DNA from: Chara braunii
Taxonomy: Eukaryota > Streptophyta > Charophyceae > Charales > Characeae
DNA: 33,861 nucleotides
NCBI GenBank assembly: GCA_003427395.1
Contig: BFEA01000284.1
Span: forward strand, 1,306,208-1,340,068
Direction: 5' to 3'
The notes beneath the pieces were generated by a model. It was not told the origin of the DNA and made no database searches. It worked only from the letters and a program-made list of their open reading frames with translations. Below are positions 9,112 through 19,334 of the stretch, piece by piece. The stretch's first letter is position 1. The number at the start of each line of letters is the position of its first letter. The position numbers and the translations under genes were made by a program.

Positions 9112-10440
9112 TTTAAAAGGTAGACATAACAACCACACATAGTTACATAAAATCGAATCGACCGTAGTCGAGATAAACATATATCGAATCTGAAATGATA
9201 ATCAAACGAATATACATCATCATTAGATATATCCTATAACACAATATCAAAATAAAATCCGACCACCCCGGGTCGAATTCCACAAAAATCATACAGCCGC
9301 CAACGAGGAGTTGACTTTCAACGATAACCTCAATGCAGCCGACAAGGTAGTCAGTCTATCTTAGTTTTGACTTGATGAGATGCGCTGCCAACTTTATTAA
9401 TTCCATCCTGCCACCGACTTAAGATTGAACACGCATACATTCGTCTCTATACGTTTCTCAATCTTCTTGGATGACGGACTGTTTTGCGGATGATTCTTGT
9501 TTAGGAGCATTGTTTGAGGTGTTGCATGCCTCTCCCTCTAGGAAGTGGTCTGGGGTACTCCCCCTCGCCCGAGCACAAGACTCGGATCTCAGAAGTCGGT
9601 CCGTCTCCACCGAATCGGTAAAATACCCCCCCGTAGAACGGTCCACTCTGAGTCGATAACAGGGTCGGCTCCTAAAGCCACGAACCCTCGCCCCAGATGC
9701 TTCCTGAAGAAAGAGAATGTGTTCATCACAAGTAGATTTTCAGTAGTTCTCATCCTCCCCTGCCTAAGGTAATTTAGACGAAAAAGAGTCAGAGGTGATG
9801 GAGAATGAGAATCATTTGGACAGGTAAAGGTAGATAAAGTCATTCAGGATGGAAAGGTTCAATCCTTGGCAAAGGCTAAGTCCATCTGACCTTATCTGCC
9901 ATACCTCAATCGAATTCATTTTACGACACACATTCAATTAATCTTTTTCAAAACAACAAGTTCACGTTGACAAGTAGGCAGGTGAAAGGTAGAAAGAAGA
10001 CAATTTTTTTCATCTTTGTCCGATAGGCTAAGTCAATCTCCTTTGCAAGCATCCTTCTACCTACCTGTACAACACACAGACAACACAAACAAAAGAAGAC
10101 GAGCTAAGTCCCCACTACTCACGTCAGACCACCTTTTTACTTATGCATGATGCCCGCAATCCCACTCAACCTTTTCTCCTGAACGTTCAAAGCAAAAGGG
10201 TCAAGCAATGTGTGGGTGCACACAGGTGTGAAGGGAGTCTGAGTCATCCACTGACTGACCACTGACCTTGAGTGAAGTTGAACGGCACACTCAAGAAGAT
10301 CGTATAGAATTACGCCCCTTATGACGTGAAGGTAGTCGCCCCAGTCGTCAACAAAATGATCTACACCACTCCTTAAAACAATTGCTTGTCGCGATACTCG
10401 TCCAATAACTACTTCCTCACTTTTCGACAGCGCCTTCACG
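9112..10440. other. Noncoding DNA, nothing recognised
   Basis: About 1.3 kb with no convincing open frame, RNA or repeat. It separates the hairpin-rich block from the first 1.3-kb repeat unit. Confidence 0.5.
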
Positions 10441-10669
10441 TTGTCGGCGGGAATACCTTTACAAGGGTATCCGCCCTGGGTTTTTGTAGGTGACAGGAAA
10501 TGAATTTGATTCGGAATCTAAGAGTAGACCACGCGAGGCGTGACAATCCTTTGTCAACGCTGATTGAAGGTGTGACTAGAGATAAAGAGTGCGTGGGCGC
10601 ACAGACTTGAGGCGGGGGTGGTCTTTCTTAGAATTGATAGGTCTGAGGGCTGGCATGGATGTCAGCCAC

Positions 10670-10670
10670 C

Positions 10671-10725
<55 letters not shown>
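10670..10725. repeat. TTA microsatellite inside copy A
   Basis: About 17 TTA/ATT units. The corresponding tract in copy B (near 28768-28790) is much shorter. Confidence 0.9.
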
Positions 10726-11457
10726 GTTTATTAAGCTAAGGTTTTGAAGGGTTCGTGTCTTTCGGCCAGCACGCCTGACCAGCAAGGAATTTGGCGTGCA
10801 GGATGGCACGCGTGGCGGCTAGTGCCAGCCACGACACAATTTGAACAACCCAGCACGGACGTTTAGAGGCCGCGCGCTTGGTTGCGAAGAGGGGATGAAG
10901 CCCAGCGTGCTCTCCCGGCCCAGGGGCATCACGTTGCAGCAGTTTATATGGAGTTCCGCGCACGCTGGTCTCGGTCTTGGGCTTAGCCCTATAGGCTATG
11001 GCAGTTGAATTGTGACACACGGGTTTGGAGATCGAGGCCGACATGCGGCGACGAGGGAGTAGCGGAGCGACATGAAGGAGACCGAGGGGTTGAGGGCCCG
11101 ACGAGCCATCCCCCTTGGTTTTGCCAGTAGGCACGGCAACGGGTCCGACTCACAGGACTGGCAAGGTGCCAACAGTCCCCCCCCCCCGTTTATAGTCTCT
11201 ATATACCAGTTTCTATATCCGTTTCGTTTTTTTGGTGGTTCCGCTTCGTTCTGAAATACGGTACCGTGACTGGTACAAAAACCCAAGAATTAGCACAGTG
11301 GGTATTGGCTTATAGGCCGCGGTCGGGCTCAGGCGGGGGAGGAGTCTCAGTGGGCCAAGCTTGGGGCTGCCTGAGAGTGAATCCCGCTCCTTGGCGGGAG
11401 GCCCGGCGCACGAGCCACCTGGCTTTCGGAGGTACCGAGGGACATTGCCCCGATGGA

Positions 11458-11570
11458 GTCCTTCAGGACATCCGTTAAAATTTGGAACGATACAGAGAAA
11501 ATCGACGTGGGCCCCATGCATGAGTGACACGCATAAGTCGAGGAAGGGACCTCGATGTCCTCCATTTTTT
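11458..11570 (+). ncRNA. U6: U6 snRNA-like sequence, copy A (probably pseudogene)
   Basis: It aligns end to end with plant U6 snRNA as I know it. There is a 5' GTCC-TTCA-GGAC stem-loop, then ACATCCGTTAAAATTTGGAA, CGATACAGAGA (the ACAGAGA box that pairs with the 5' splice site), GGCCCC, TGACACGCATAAGTCGAG and a T6 stop at 11565-11570. The catalytic AGC triad region reads GAC, and the bases before TGACACGCA are altered, so it should not work as U6. No plant U6 promoter is visible upstream (no TATA at about -30, no RTCCCACATCG element). It lies inside a repeat and an almost identical copy occurs at 29509. Confidence 0.8.
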
Positions 11571-11740
11571 GTCTTTGCCTTTGCAGACCGCTTTTGCTAG
11601 GCGCGGACGTCGTACGAGCGGGCGCTGACAGAGGTGCGCTGTCACTTAGCCGGTCGGAGTCGGGGTGCGATTGGGGGCTGCGCTAATCGGACGGGGGAGG
11701 CAAGGAGTAGCGGAGTAGTTCCGACTGTACCGCTGAGAGG

Positions 11741-13700
11741 TCTAACGCGAGCGAGTGTGCGCTAGCGGGAGAGGAGGCAAGGAGTGTGGTCACCTGGCTA
11801 AGGCAAAAAGGGGATGAATCTGGGCGCGAAAGTGCGCCGGATGCACGTGCGACGAGATCGGAGATGGTGGCGAAGGGGAGGAGAGTAAGAGTTGTCTATC
11901 TTGCCCGATCCTTAGTAGATTAAGGCGGGGAAAGGTGTAGACCCGGGGTTTGTGGGCCGGGCGAGTGCGATGGTAGTGTCAGTTTTAGTGGATAGTTAGT
12001 AGATATGGTGGTAGGAGAGAAGTAGGCTGCGCGAAAGGTGGCGGGAGTAAGAAAGAGGGGGAGTAGGAAGGTGCTTATCTCCCTCATTTCTAACCAGTTT
12101 CCGGGGAGATGGGGCACGAATCGGGGTTTCCTGGGCCTTGCGACCCCGATTACGTAGTCAGGAGGAGAAGAAAGTCAGTAGAAATAGAAGTAAGTACGGA
12201 GAACGGTGCGTGGAGTTTACGACGGAGCGAAGGAGAAGCAAAGCGGGAAGGAGACGGGATTAAGGAGGGGGGGGGATCGTAAAGGAGAACGAGAGTTGCC
12301 AGGGCGTGGTGGCTATGGTGACCGAAGATCGTTGCCCATAGCACTTGAATCGATCGCCGCCACTATGGTACTAACCAATTGCTGAGAAAGGGGGCGACAT
12401 GAGGGAATTCGCCATTCGAGCCAAGTTAGTAAGCGCAGTGTACGGGCGAATGCGTTCGGGTTAGCGGGGGAGCGGACGAATTCTGGTCGAACTTTTCAAT
12501 AACGAACCGTGACTGATTTCGATCCTGCAGCTGGTCTCCGTCGGACCTCAGCCGGTCTAGCTACATAGGCAGGTTCAGGTGTTCGTTGCTACCGGAGTTC
12601 ATCATCACGGATATTGGCGCTGTCTCGCTCAGAGCCTGTTCCAGCGGTCACTATCGTGGCTCAATCACTATTTCACGACCGAGGTCTTGGCTTGGCTCGC
12701 CACGAAGATTGCCCACAACTGGAGTAAGTCGAGTTGGTAGTGACTATGCCTATGGTAAAGTGGGACAACAACAACAAGAAAAAGAGAGAAGAAGGCATGG
12801 TCGTTGTCACAGTAGGTGTACGTGAAAAGCTGTAGGAGTCGGGGCATCAGCGAAGTGCACCGAATAAAGAAGGGACTAAGGGAGAGAGCGATACATATCT
12901 GCTTGTCGTAGGGATCGGCATCACGAAGTTGGTAGGCTGCGCATAGGCTGTTAGCGGAGGAAGGCTGGGAACCGATGTATCTTCCTTAATCTCGAGAGAG
13001 ATTCCTTCTCACTTAGCATGTTGGTAGCCTGATCAGTTGATGGGCACATGCAGCCATTGAGTAGTGGGTTGTTTGGCACTTGTTAAGAAGCCAGCCTACA
13101 GATTGTTGTCGGGGTTACTGAGAAGCTGCTGTCGTTGATGCGCGGGACATGCCGCTACTGAGTTTGACTCAGAGGGCTGCAGTATCCCTTGCTGCTTCTC
13201 TTTGCTGAGGACTTGACAAGCTGCCGCAATTGCTGTGCTGCAGCGGCGGTTGCTGAGCTTACTACGAACTGCTACACCGCTGTGCTGCTGCGGCGAATGC
13301 GGAGCTACTGCGGACTGTTGCACTGTTTGAATATTACTGCTTGGAGTCGGGGTGGGGCCGTGGCTTGGTCATGGAAAGCAAAGGAGTAGTGTAGGGGGCA
13401 AATGGGCTGCAAGAGAGGTTGTTGTTGTTGCTTAAGTAGTCGTCAGGGAGTTGGGCTCGGAGGCTGGCTTCGATGCGACCAAGCTGCTACAGTTTTGGCC
13501 GCCATTGCGGGGCCCTCAGGCGTATCAAGGCAACAAGGCCCTCTCCTGCGAGTCTGTGTGCACCTCCCTTGGATCTGAGAGACTAAATGCTTCTTCTTCT
13601 GCCCGTCTTACTTTAAGTCTGATCTTGTTCTGAGAGGAAGGCGGCAGGCGGGATTGCAACCCGTAGGACCGCAGCAAGGCCTACGTGGGAGGTTACCCCA
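11741..13700. other. Noncoding DNA between repeat unit A and the hairpin array
   Basis: No gene was recognised in about 2 kb. A perfect 9-bp inverted repeat AATCGGGGT/ACCCCGATT lies at 12119-12151. Positions 13110-13330 are rich in degenerate GCTGC and CTACTGCGGA words. Longer open frames are compositional. Confidence 0.5.
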
Positions 13701-13752
13701 CCGATTGCGGGAGCTCTGCCGGAACTCAGGAGGAGTTCTAGAGGCAGAGAAC
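13701..13752 (+). repeat. GC-rich end box, internal copy
   Basis: Matches the conserved box of the outer direct repeats (320-375 and 33049-33104): 'cgattgcgggagctct', then GCCGGA, then 'gaggcagagaac'. Only this ~52-bp box is shared, not the rest of the outer repeat, so it is either a decayed copy or an independently mobile short sequence. Confidence 0.7.
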
Positions 13753-14026
13753 TGTAAGGTAACTTTCCATCCCCCTCTATAAACCCAAATTATAGCCCCT
13801 ATCTGTATTGCCCATTGCATGTTTGACTGAGTATATGGTATGCAACCCTACTTTGACTTTTTGTCTGACTTTCAGGACTTAAACCAGATTAAATAAAAGA
13901 ATGTTTGGGCAATCTCAGTTTCAACTTTTGTTGACGGTGTGAAAACGGACTGTTTAAAGAGATTGCATCTGGGAAAGGGCAGGATGAGAAGCTGTTTTTG
14001 CGTGAGCTTTAACTGGGTTGTCAAGG

Positions 14027-14970
14027 CTGGGAGGTTCTCGTAAGTTCGGGGAGACCCAGTGCTTTGTTTATTTTGGATTGTGTGTGGGGCGTCAGACCAT
14101 TGTATAAGTTTAGGTGGTCTGACTGCTCTGGAGACTGGGAAGTCCTCATAAGTTTTGGGGAGACCTAGTGTTGTGGGATTGCCTTGAGGACCAGACTGTT
14201 CTATAAGTTTAGGTGGTCTGGTTGCTCAGACTTGAGAGGGTTGCGTGTGATTGACTTTTTCAGGGGCCAAATGCATTCTGTAAGTTCAGGTGCCTTGGTT
14301 GCCTTGATTGTTTTGGGTTTTCTCTGTTTATCTGGTTCTGAACGAGGAGGTCTGAGTCGTTCTATAAGTTTAGGTGACTCAACCTCTTCCTGCTTTATTT
14401 TGAGAAAATGAACTTGATAAAGGGCAGGTTGTTCTGTAAGTTCAGGTGGTCTAGCCCAATGCCACGAATAACTTGGATCAGAGAGGAATGAATCAGGCAG
14501 AGAGTCAGACTGTTCTGTAAGTTTATGTGGTCTGACTCGAAGCCCGCACATGTTGGAACCCAATGTTATAATTTGGTTATATTTTACTATTGTTCTACCT
14601 ATGAACGAGCTAATTAGACTGTTCTATAAGTTTAGGTGGTCTGACTATAGCCTATCACAATCTGAAGAGAGTATAATTAAGAGTATAACTGAAGGTAGCT
14701 TGGGCCGGCTGAGCATTGTTTCTAAGATGAATGGCTCAGTCCACTGCGCGCTTTGAAGATTAAGTTCAGAGAGGTATATATAACTTGGCTATTTGAACAG
14801 ATCGGGGCGACTAGAATGACCTAGTCATATGCCCAAAGAAGAGAAAAGTTGTTGTGCCCTGTGTTTGTGTATACATCGGCTAAGTTGGGCTCATTCCATA
14901 AGTTTGGGTGACCTGACTTTAGGCCTGGCTAAGGTAAGGTTCATTCCATAAGTTTGGGTGTCTTGACCTT
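14027..14970 (+). repeat. Array of eleven hairpins with conserved TAAGTT loop
   Basis: Eleven units of 27-37 nt start at 14027, 14091, 14134, 14190, 14267, 14354, 14422, 14502, 14614, 14884 and 14936. Each has a loop like TTCYRTAAGTTYRGGTG, with TAAGTT in all eleven. The arms differ but still pair: CTGGG/CCCAG, GTCAGACC/GGTCTGAC, ACTGGG/CCTAGT, ACCAGAC/GTCTGGT, CCAA/TTGG, GAGTC/GACTC, GGGC/GCCC, GAGTCAGAC/GTCTGACTC, TTAGAC/GTCTGA, GTTGGGcTCA/TGACCTGAC and AAGGT/ACCTT. Sequence between units is not conserved. The pattern suggests a structure kept by selection or a hairpin-based repeat. Function is unknown. Confidence 0.75.
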
Positions 14971-16000
14971 ATGCCCCATGTAAGTTGGGTATAAAGGGAT
15001 AAAGCATTGAAAGACTATGAACTATTGTTTGCTAAGTTGACTTTGGGATGGGGAGAGTACTTACCTTTGTGGTTTGGCATGCATATGACTAAGTGAGACC
15101 ACTACTTAGTTTGAGTTCCAGTTTGACAGGTAGTTGCTTTGGGTGCTCGCCAAGTGCTAGAGCGATAATAGTTAGTTCAATTTCTGCATTTTCTGAGTTG
15201 ACTTTATTTTTACTTAGGTCAATTTTTCATTTTCTGAGAACATTGTTATACTAGGCTCTGTATAAATTTTGGTAGGCTACTTTCTCTACGGGAAGCGCTG
15301 CCGAAATTTCTACAAATCCAAGGAGTTAGCCCCGGTGATTTTATTGTTTCGTTAAGGTTTCACCCGGACTTTTATTGAATGACCATTTAACAAAGGTGCT
15401 GAGTATTTAATTATGACTGGTTGGCTGGAGGTTGGAGCTTGCATCGCTGAAGCGAGGGGTATGAGTATAGAGATTGGTTGGGGTTGACTCCGTGTAGTGT
15501 GTGGACTTTTGTTGGACTCTTTGATGTGATTGCAGGTATGTTCTGTGGTTCGGATTTTGGATTTGACTGTCTGCGATCATACATATACATATGGTTGTGA
15601 GGAGCCCCACTGAGACTGTGAGAAGTGATCGTCACATACTTATCCCCCTATGCATATATATGTGTGTGTACCTATGTTGGACGTGAGGGGTCTCGTACTA
15701 AAGGCCTACTTAAGGGTTAGGATTGAGAAAAATAAGGAAGACCCTTCCTTTGTGTCTGCTTGCTTCTTGAGGGTTCTTAGTCGGACGTTGGTCCTGGGCC
15801 GGGATTTAAGGTCCTTCAAGTTGTCCAGGACATCCCAAGCCTTAGACTCTGCAGGGAAGGAATCTGCCCCCGTGCAGAGCCTATTTGCCTTGCATGCCAA
15901 GACACTCAAGCCAAAGGCCGGAGGTCTCGCGGCGGCCGCACGACTATTCCTTCAGCCGTGCAATATCGTGAGGGATCAGACCATCACGATACTTCGAGTC
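14971..16000. other. Noncoding DNA upstream of the retroelement
   Basis: No gene was recognised. A perfect hairpin TATCGTGA/TCACGATA lies at 15964-15991. The ~115-codon open frame at 15650-16003 has no recognisable domain and I leave it uncalled. Confidence 0.45.
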
Positions 16001-16743
16001 TGACACTTGAGTGTCATAAGCGCTACTCGGATCCACGAGGGACCGCTTGATTATGGGCACTACATAGTACGCCATCATTGCGACTGCTTGCGTACGTTTG
16101 CATTGCGAGTCGGTATGAGTTAGTCCTGCGTCCGCGTGGTTTTATACTAAGTCTCCCGTGCGGTGCCCATCCGACTCCGCATCGGAAAGTTGTGGGATGG
16201 TTACAAAGGGACTAGGAGCGGTGTCGCATTGTTTGTGTTGTGTCATTTCGTGAGTGTCATTGTGTGTGTGTTTTATTTTTGTGTCGTAGAGTGGTGTGCA
16301 CGTGGTGAGTGGGATACGTCCTAGTCGACCGACGACGGGCCGCGCTTGGGATCTCAGCCTCCTCAGTGCGCCGGTTCGCGTGCGGGTCTGATAGAGGCAT
16401 ACTACCTCGCGTACCCCCTATGCTACAGCGAACGAGAAACGCCCTCGGCTGGTCCACCTCTGCGATTGCAACCGATCAACTTCCGTACTGTGGACTGGTA
16501 GCTCGGCGGGGATACGCCCACCGAAGGGAGGTGAGAGCTCCCGTAAGGTGGAGGTAAGTCGTGCCTCGCGTAGGCCCTATCCTGTCGTAGGGGCTCGCGG
16601 GAGGTGTGGTTGGCGCACTCGGTTGGAGCGGCTTGCGGAAGCTCCATGTATATTTGCGACGAAGGATATAAACCAACTCCTGCGTGACATGGCCGGGAGG
16701 GTCCCGCGCTGCCCTGTGCGGTGCCGGACCGATGCGCTGGGCA
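16001..16743 (+). other. Candidate 5' LTR of the gypsy element (right edge supported, left edge a guess)
   Basis: The right edge is placed by the PBS, which starts three bases after the 'gggca' that would end the LTR in CA. The left edge is only a suggestion: TGACACTTGAGTGTCA at 16001 starts with TG and is a short palindrome. No copy of this region is visible downstream of the element, so the LTR pair cannot be confirmed from this window. Confidence 0.3.
16667..16676 (+). promoter_or_regulatory. Possible TATA box
   Basis: GATATAAACC lies about 75 bp before the PBS, inside the presumed LTR. A second candidate, TTTATACTAAG, lies near 16141. Either could drive the retroelement transcript. No further evidence. 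Confidence 0.25.
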
Positions 16744-16745
16744 AG

Positions 16746-16764
16746 TGGCGCCGTTGCCGGGGAT
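16746..16764 (+). promoter_or_regulatory. Primer binding site, tRNA-Asp type
   Basis: TGGCGCCGTTGCCGGGGAT is the complement of the 3' end of plant tRNA-Asp including CCA, a PBS well known in plant Athila/Tat-type gypsy elements. It fixes where minus-strand synthesis starts and where the 5' LTR ends, and gives the element its + orientation, which agrees with the gag-pol reading direction. Confidence 0.85.
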
Positions 16765-17135
16765 AACGGAAGCCTACCGTTGTTCCTGGTGGAACGACAT
16801 CCGGGTATGGGAATAAGAGAGAATCAAACATGATTGGATAGGCGATGAGTGAGCTGTATGATGCCTTGCGTGGTTATGCGTATGTAAGAACTGACTACTA
16901 ATAAATCTGATTGGTAGTTGAAGTGATAGTGTGATTGAAAAGATTGTATAGGAAGTCTCGTGATAGGAACAGACTCTATTAGAGTAAGTCTGGGAGTAGA
17001 GACGGTATTCTTTAGACCAAGGGAATGCAAGAACAATGTAGGAAGCCTGATAGAAGTGTGTCAAGTCGGGTTGTTGAATGAGGCTTTCTATTTCTTTTCT
17101 TAACAGGAAGTTTGAGAAGGAAGCAGCCAGCCAAG

Positions 17136-18290
17136 ATGTCGGGAGGTGGGGGCGCCAGTCCGAGAAAAGCCATGACGCTCGACGATCTTGTCGAGGCCTT
17201 GGATAGGCGCGAGAGGGCGCCGAGCAATGTTCCGAAGGTTGACACGTTCCATTTCAAAAGGGAATGGGTCTCCGATTGGCTGGACTCGGTTGAGCAGGCA
17301 CTGGTGGGACTGTCAGATGAAGTAAAGTTTCGACGGATTCTAAGGTATGTCCTTCACGGACACCATCAGGAAGTGAGAAAGGTTGTGGACGCCGCCAATG
17401 ACAGATGGGCAAGGTTTAAGGAGAGGATGTTAAGGAAGTACAGGTTGGGGGATGGCCTGCTGACTACGGCCGATCTGGAGGCCATGAATAAGGACGACTT
17501 CACAATGATTGGAGCGTTCGTGCAAGAGTTCAAGAAGAAGGCGAGGAAGGTGCACGGGATTTCTGAGGAGGCACAGTGCGCCATCTTCTTGGGGTTGCTC
17601 ACCGCCTCGAAAGCATCAGAGTTTACGAGCCACGGGGGTGGAAGTGAGAAGCTCATCTGGGCCACCATCGATAAGGGAGTAGAGGACGGGAACTTGGAAC
17701 AGGTGGAGCAACACCAGATGCGCCTACAGAGGCGAAAAAGGAAGGAAAGGGACGCCACCGCATCTGGGACCCCAAGGGTCAAGAGGATCGTCACAGACGT
17801 GTTGGCAGAGGTAGGTTATGGCAATGAGGTTGAAGTGCAGAAAAGGGTGGTGACCGTAGCCCAAGGCCGGGTGTTACGGGTGGTGGATGAGGAGGCCGGA
17901 CACGAGGACTACGATGGGGAGGAAACGGGTTCCCAGGCCCTGACCAAGGCGCCGCGGAAACAACGCAATTTATTGACAGGCGGACAGGACTCTGGAAAAG
18001 GGAAGGCTCCACAAGCAGTCGTGGCGCCACTGGCCGCTGCCGCAAGTGCGCCTATGATAGCGGGGCCCTTGCAGATGGGGCCACCGACGGCATATGGGAA
18101 GTGGATGCCCTATTTTCCAATGACGCCTTGGCCCCCTTATAATCCGTGTACCTCATGGGGAGGGGGCCAGGTTCCCCCGGGGCCGATGGTTCCCTATTCA
18201 GGCCCGCCGGCAAGTGCAGGGGCGCCAAGCTTTTCGGCCGCCCAGAGTCAATTCGTGGCCCCACCTCCGCCCTCGCAGCAGGTATCGTAG
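17136..18290 (+). CDS. gag: Gag, capsid-like part (384 codons)
   Basis: Structural protein of the retroelement particle. ATG at 17136 has a good context (CCAAG before it). The N-terminus MSGGGGASPRKAM is followed by a helical region with retrotransposon-gag features such as 'HFKREWVSDWLDSVEQAL' and 'RWARFKERMLRKY', then 'GAFVQEFKKKARKV'. A basic stretch (LQRRKRKERD, about residue 200) and a long Pro/Ala/Gly-rich tail follow. The frame ends at TAG 18288-18290 but continues in the same frame into the nucleocapsid segment, so this stop is probably a mutation, or possibly read through. Neighbours: PBS and leader upstream, nucleocapsid downstream. Confidence 0.85.
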   Translation: MSGGGGASPRKAMTLDDLVEALDRRERAPSNVPKVDTFHFKREWVSDWLDSVEQALVGLSDEVKFRRILRYVLHGHHQEVRKVVDAANDRWARFKERMLRKYRLGDGLLTTADLEAMNKDDFTMIGAFVQEFKKKARKVHGISEEAQCAIFLGLLTASKASEFTSHGGGSEKLIWATIDKGVEDGNLEQVEQHQMRLQRRKRKERDATASGTPRVKRIVTDVLAEVGYGNEVEVQKRVVTVAQGRVLRVVDEEAGHEDYDGEETGSQALTKAPRKQRNLLTGGQDSGKGKAPQAVVAPLAAAASAPMIAGPLQMGPPTAYGKWMPYFPMTPWPPYNPCTSWGGGQVPPGPMVPYSGPPASAGAPSFSAAQSQFVAPPPPSQQVS

Positions 18291-18674
18291 GCTAACGTGG
18301 CCGGAGGAGGGAACCAGGGGCAAGGCGGACAAGGCAATGGAGACCGAGGCCAGGGAGGTCGAGAAGGCGGTGGCCGAGGCCAAGGAAGGAACGACGGGGG
18401 TCGTGGTGGTGGATGGAACGACCAAGGGAGCCACAATCAAAGCGGCCAGGGTGGTCAGGAAGGGGGCCAAGGGTACGGAAAGCCCTGCTTCGATTGGAGA
18501 AATGTTATTTGTCGTCATTGTGGCTATCAAGGCCACACTATACGGTTTTGCCAATGGCGGCGGGATGATGAGTTGTCTGGGTTGACTTCCACCAATATGG
18601 ACGGGGATATATACGATAAATTTGGAAAGTATATTGACCCAAGGACTCCAGGCGGAGTCAGGAAAGAGGCCTAG
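18291..18674 (+). CDS. gag: Gag, nucleocapsid segment with CCHC zinc knuckle
   Basis: In-frame continuation of gag after the TAG at 18290. About 60 residues of Gly/Gln/Arg/Asn-rich RGG-like sequence (18297-18480) are followed by a perfect C-x2-C-x4-H-x4-C knuckle, CRHCGYQGHTIRFC at 18510-18551, the RNA-binding signature of retroelement nucleocapsids. It ends at TAG 18672-18674, again without frame change downstream. No ATG starts this segment (the first possible near-cognate codon is GTG), so it was translated as part of a longer gag. Confidence 0.85.
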   Translation, partial: ANVAGGGNQGQGGQGNGDRGQGGREGGGRGQGRNDGGRGGGWNDQGSHNQSGQGGQEGGQGYGKPCFDWRNVICRHCGYQGHTIRFCQWRRDDELSGLTSTNMDGDIYDKFGKYIDPRTPGGVRKEA

Positions 18675-19334
18675 AGGCAAGTGGCGGCAGGGCCAGCACC
18701 CTCAGCGATGTTCAGGATGTGGCAGGAAAGAGAAGACCTGGCCGTAAGGGTTGAGGAAATCGCGGGAGACAACGAGGAGGTGACTCAGCGGCTAAAGGCA
18801 GGGACGATACAGGAGGAGCCAAGAGTCGTCGAGTCAGATGACGAGGAGTTGGGAGAGGAAAGAGAGTCGGTCGTAACCATCTTGGAAAAGATGGAGGACT
18901 TTCTGGGAAAAATGAGTCGGTACCAGCAGAAGTTACAGGATTTCTATGACGAGACCCGAGAGTGGGAGGCCAACCTCCCCGGAGTCTTTCTTTATGGGTC
19001 CGGGCCCGAATCCTCGTCGGGGCAGCAGGGGTAACCAAGGGTTGCGACTGTGGGGTCGGGACCTAGGTCGGGTATGACCTATAGGCCCCCCACGTCGCAT
19101 GGAAGAGTGCCACAGGCAACGCGGACCAGGAGCCAGATCAAGGCTGGAACCAGTCAGGAACCCAGCGAGGCGCCTTGTCAGGCACCTCCTCGAAAGGAGC
19201 CTGAGCCCAGATGCAGGAAAGAGGTAGTGGAAGTCCCTGAAGAGGATGAGGAGGATGACGACGAGGAAGATGAGAGGCTCCGGCAAGAGGAGGATCGGCG
19301 GGCGGAGTTAAGGGCTAAGAAGAGAGGGGCTTAA
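18675..19334 (+). CDS. Gag-pro linker, acidic and charged, broken by a stop
   Basis: Same frame as gag, between the knuckle and the protease, interrupted by TAA at 19032-19034 and ended by TAA at 19332-19334. The first part is Glu-rich and probably coiled-coil forming. The second part has a strongly acidic run (EEDEEDDDEEDE) followed by a charged stretch (RLRQEEDRRAELRAKKR). I recognise no enzyme motif. It is most likely a low-complexity spacer of the polyprotein. Confidence 0.6.

Larger units (their letters stand above)
10441..11740 (+). repeat. 1.3-kb repeat unit, copy A, carrying a U6-like sequence
   Basis: Begins TTGTCGGCGGGAATACC, contains a palindrome-like AATACCTTTACAAGGGTAT, then a hairpin (GGCTGGCATGGATGTCAGCC), a (TTA)n tract at 10670-10725, a C-run near 11178, the U6-like segment, and ends CCGCTGAGAGG. 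Copy B (28530-29792) is collinear from the first to the last of these bases, and most of the length difference lies in the TTA tract. The TG start would suit an LTR, but the end is not CA and no PBS follows directly. No target-site duplication was seen. It may be an unusual non-autonomous element or part of one. Confidence 0.85.
16554..17106 (+). other. Candidate leader intron
   Basis: A GAG/GTAAGT donor at 16554 (with a second, GGAG/GTGAGA, at 16531) pairs with an acceptor made of a pyrimidine-rich run and TTAACAG/G at 17106. Splicing would remove the PBS and most of the leader and bring the gag ATG to about 30 nt after the junction. Such splicing would create subgenomic mRNA rather than the genomic RNA. 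Motif-based only. Confidence 0.35.

Noticed and set aside
14027-14970. Integron attC-like array
   Set aside because: attC sites have conserved ends and variable loops, the opposite of what is seen here. The setting is eukaryotic and there are no cassette ORFs between the hairpins.
16309-16319. TGGGATACGTC shared with 27028 as a trace of paired LTRs
   Set aside because: The match is only 11 bp and the flanks do not align.
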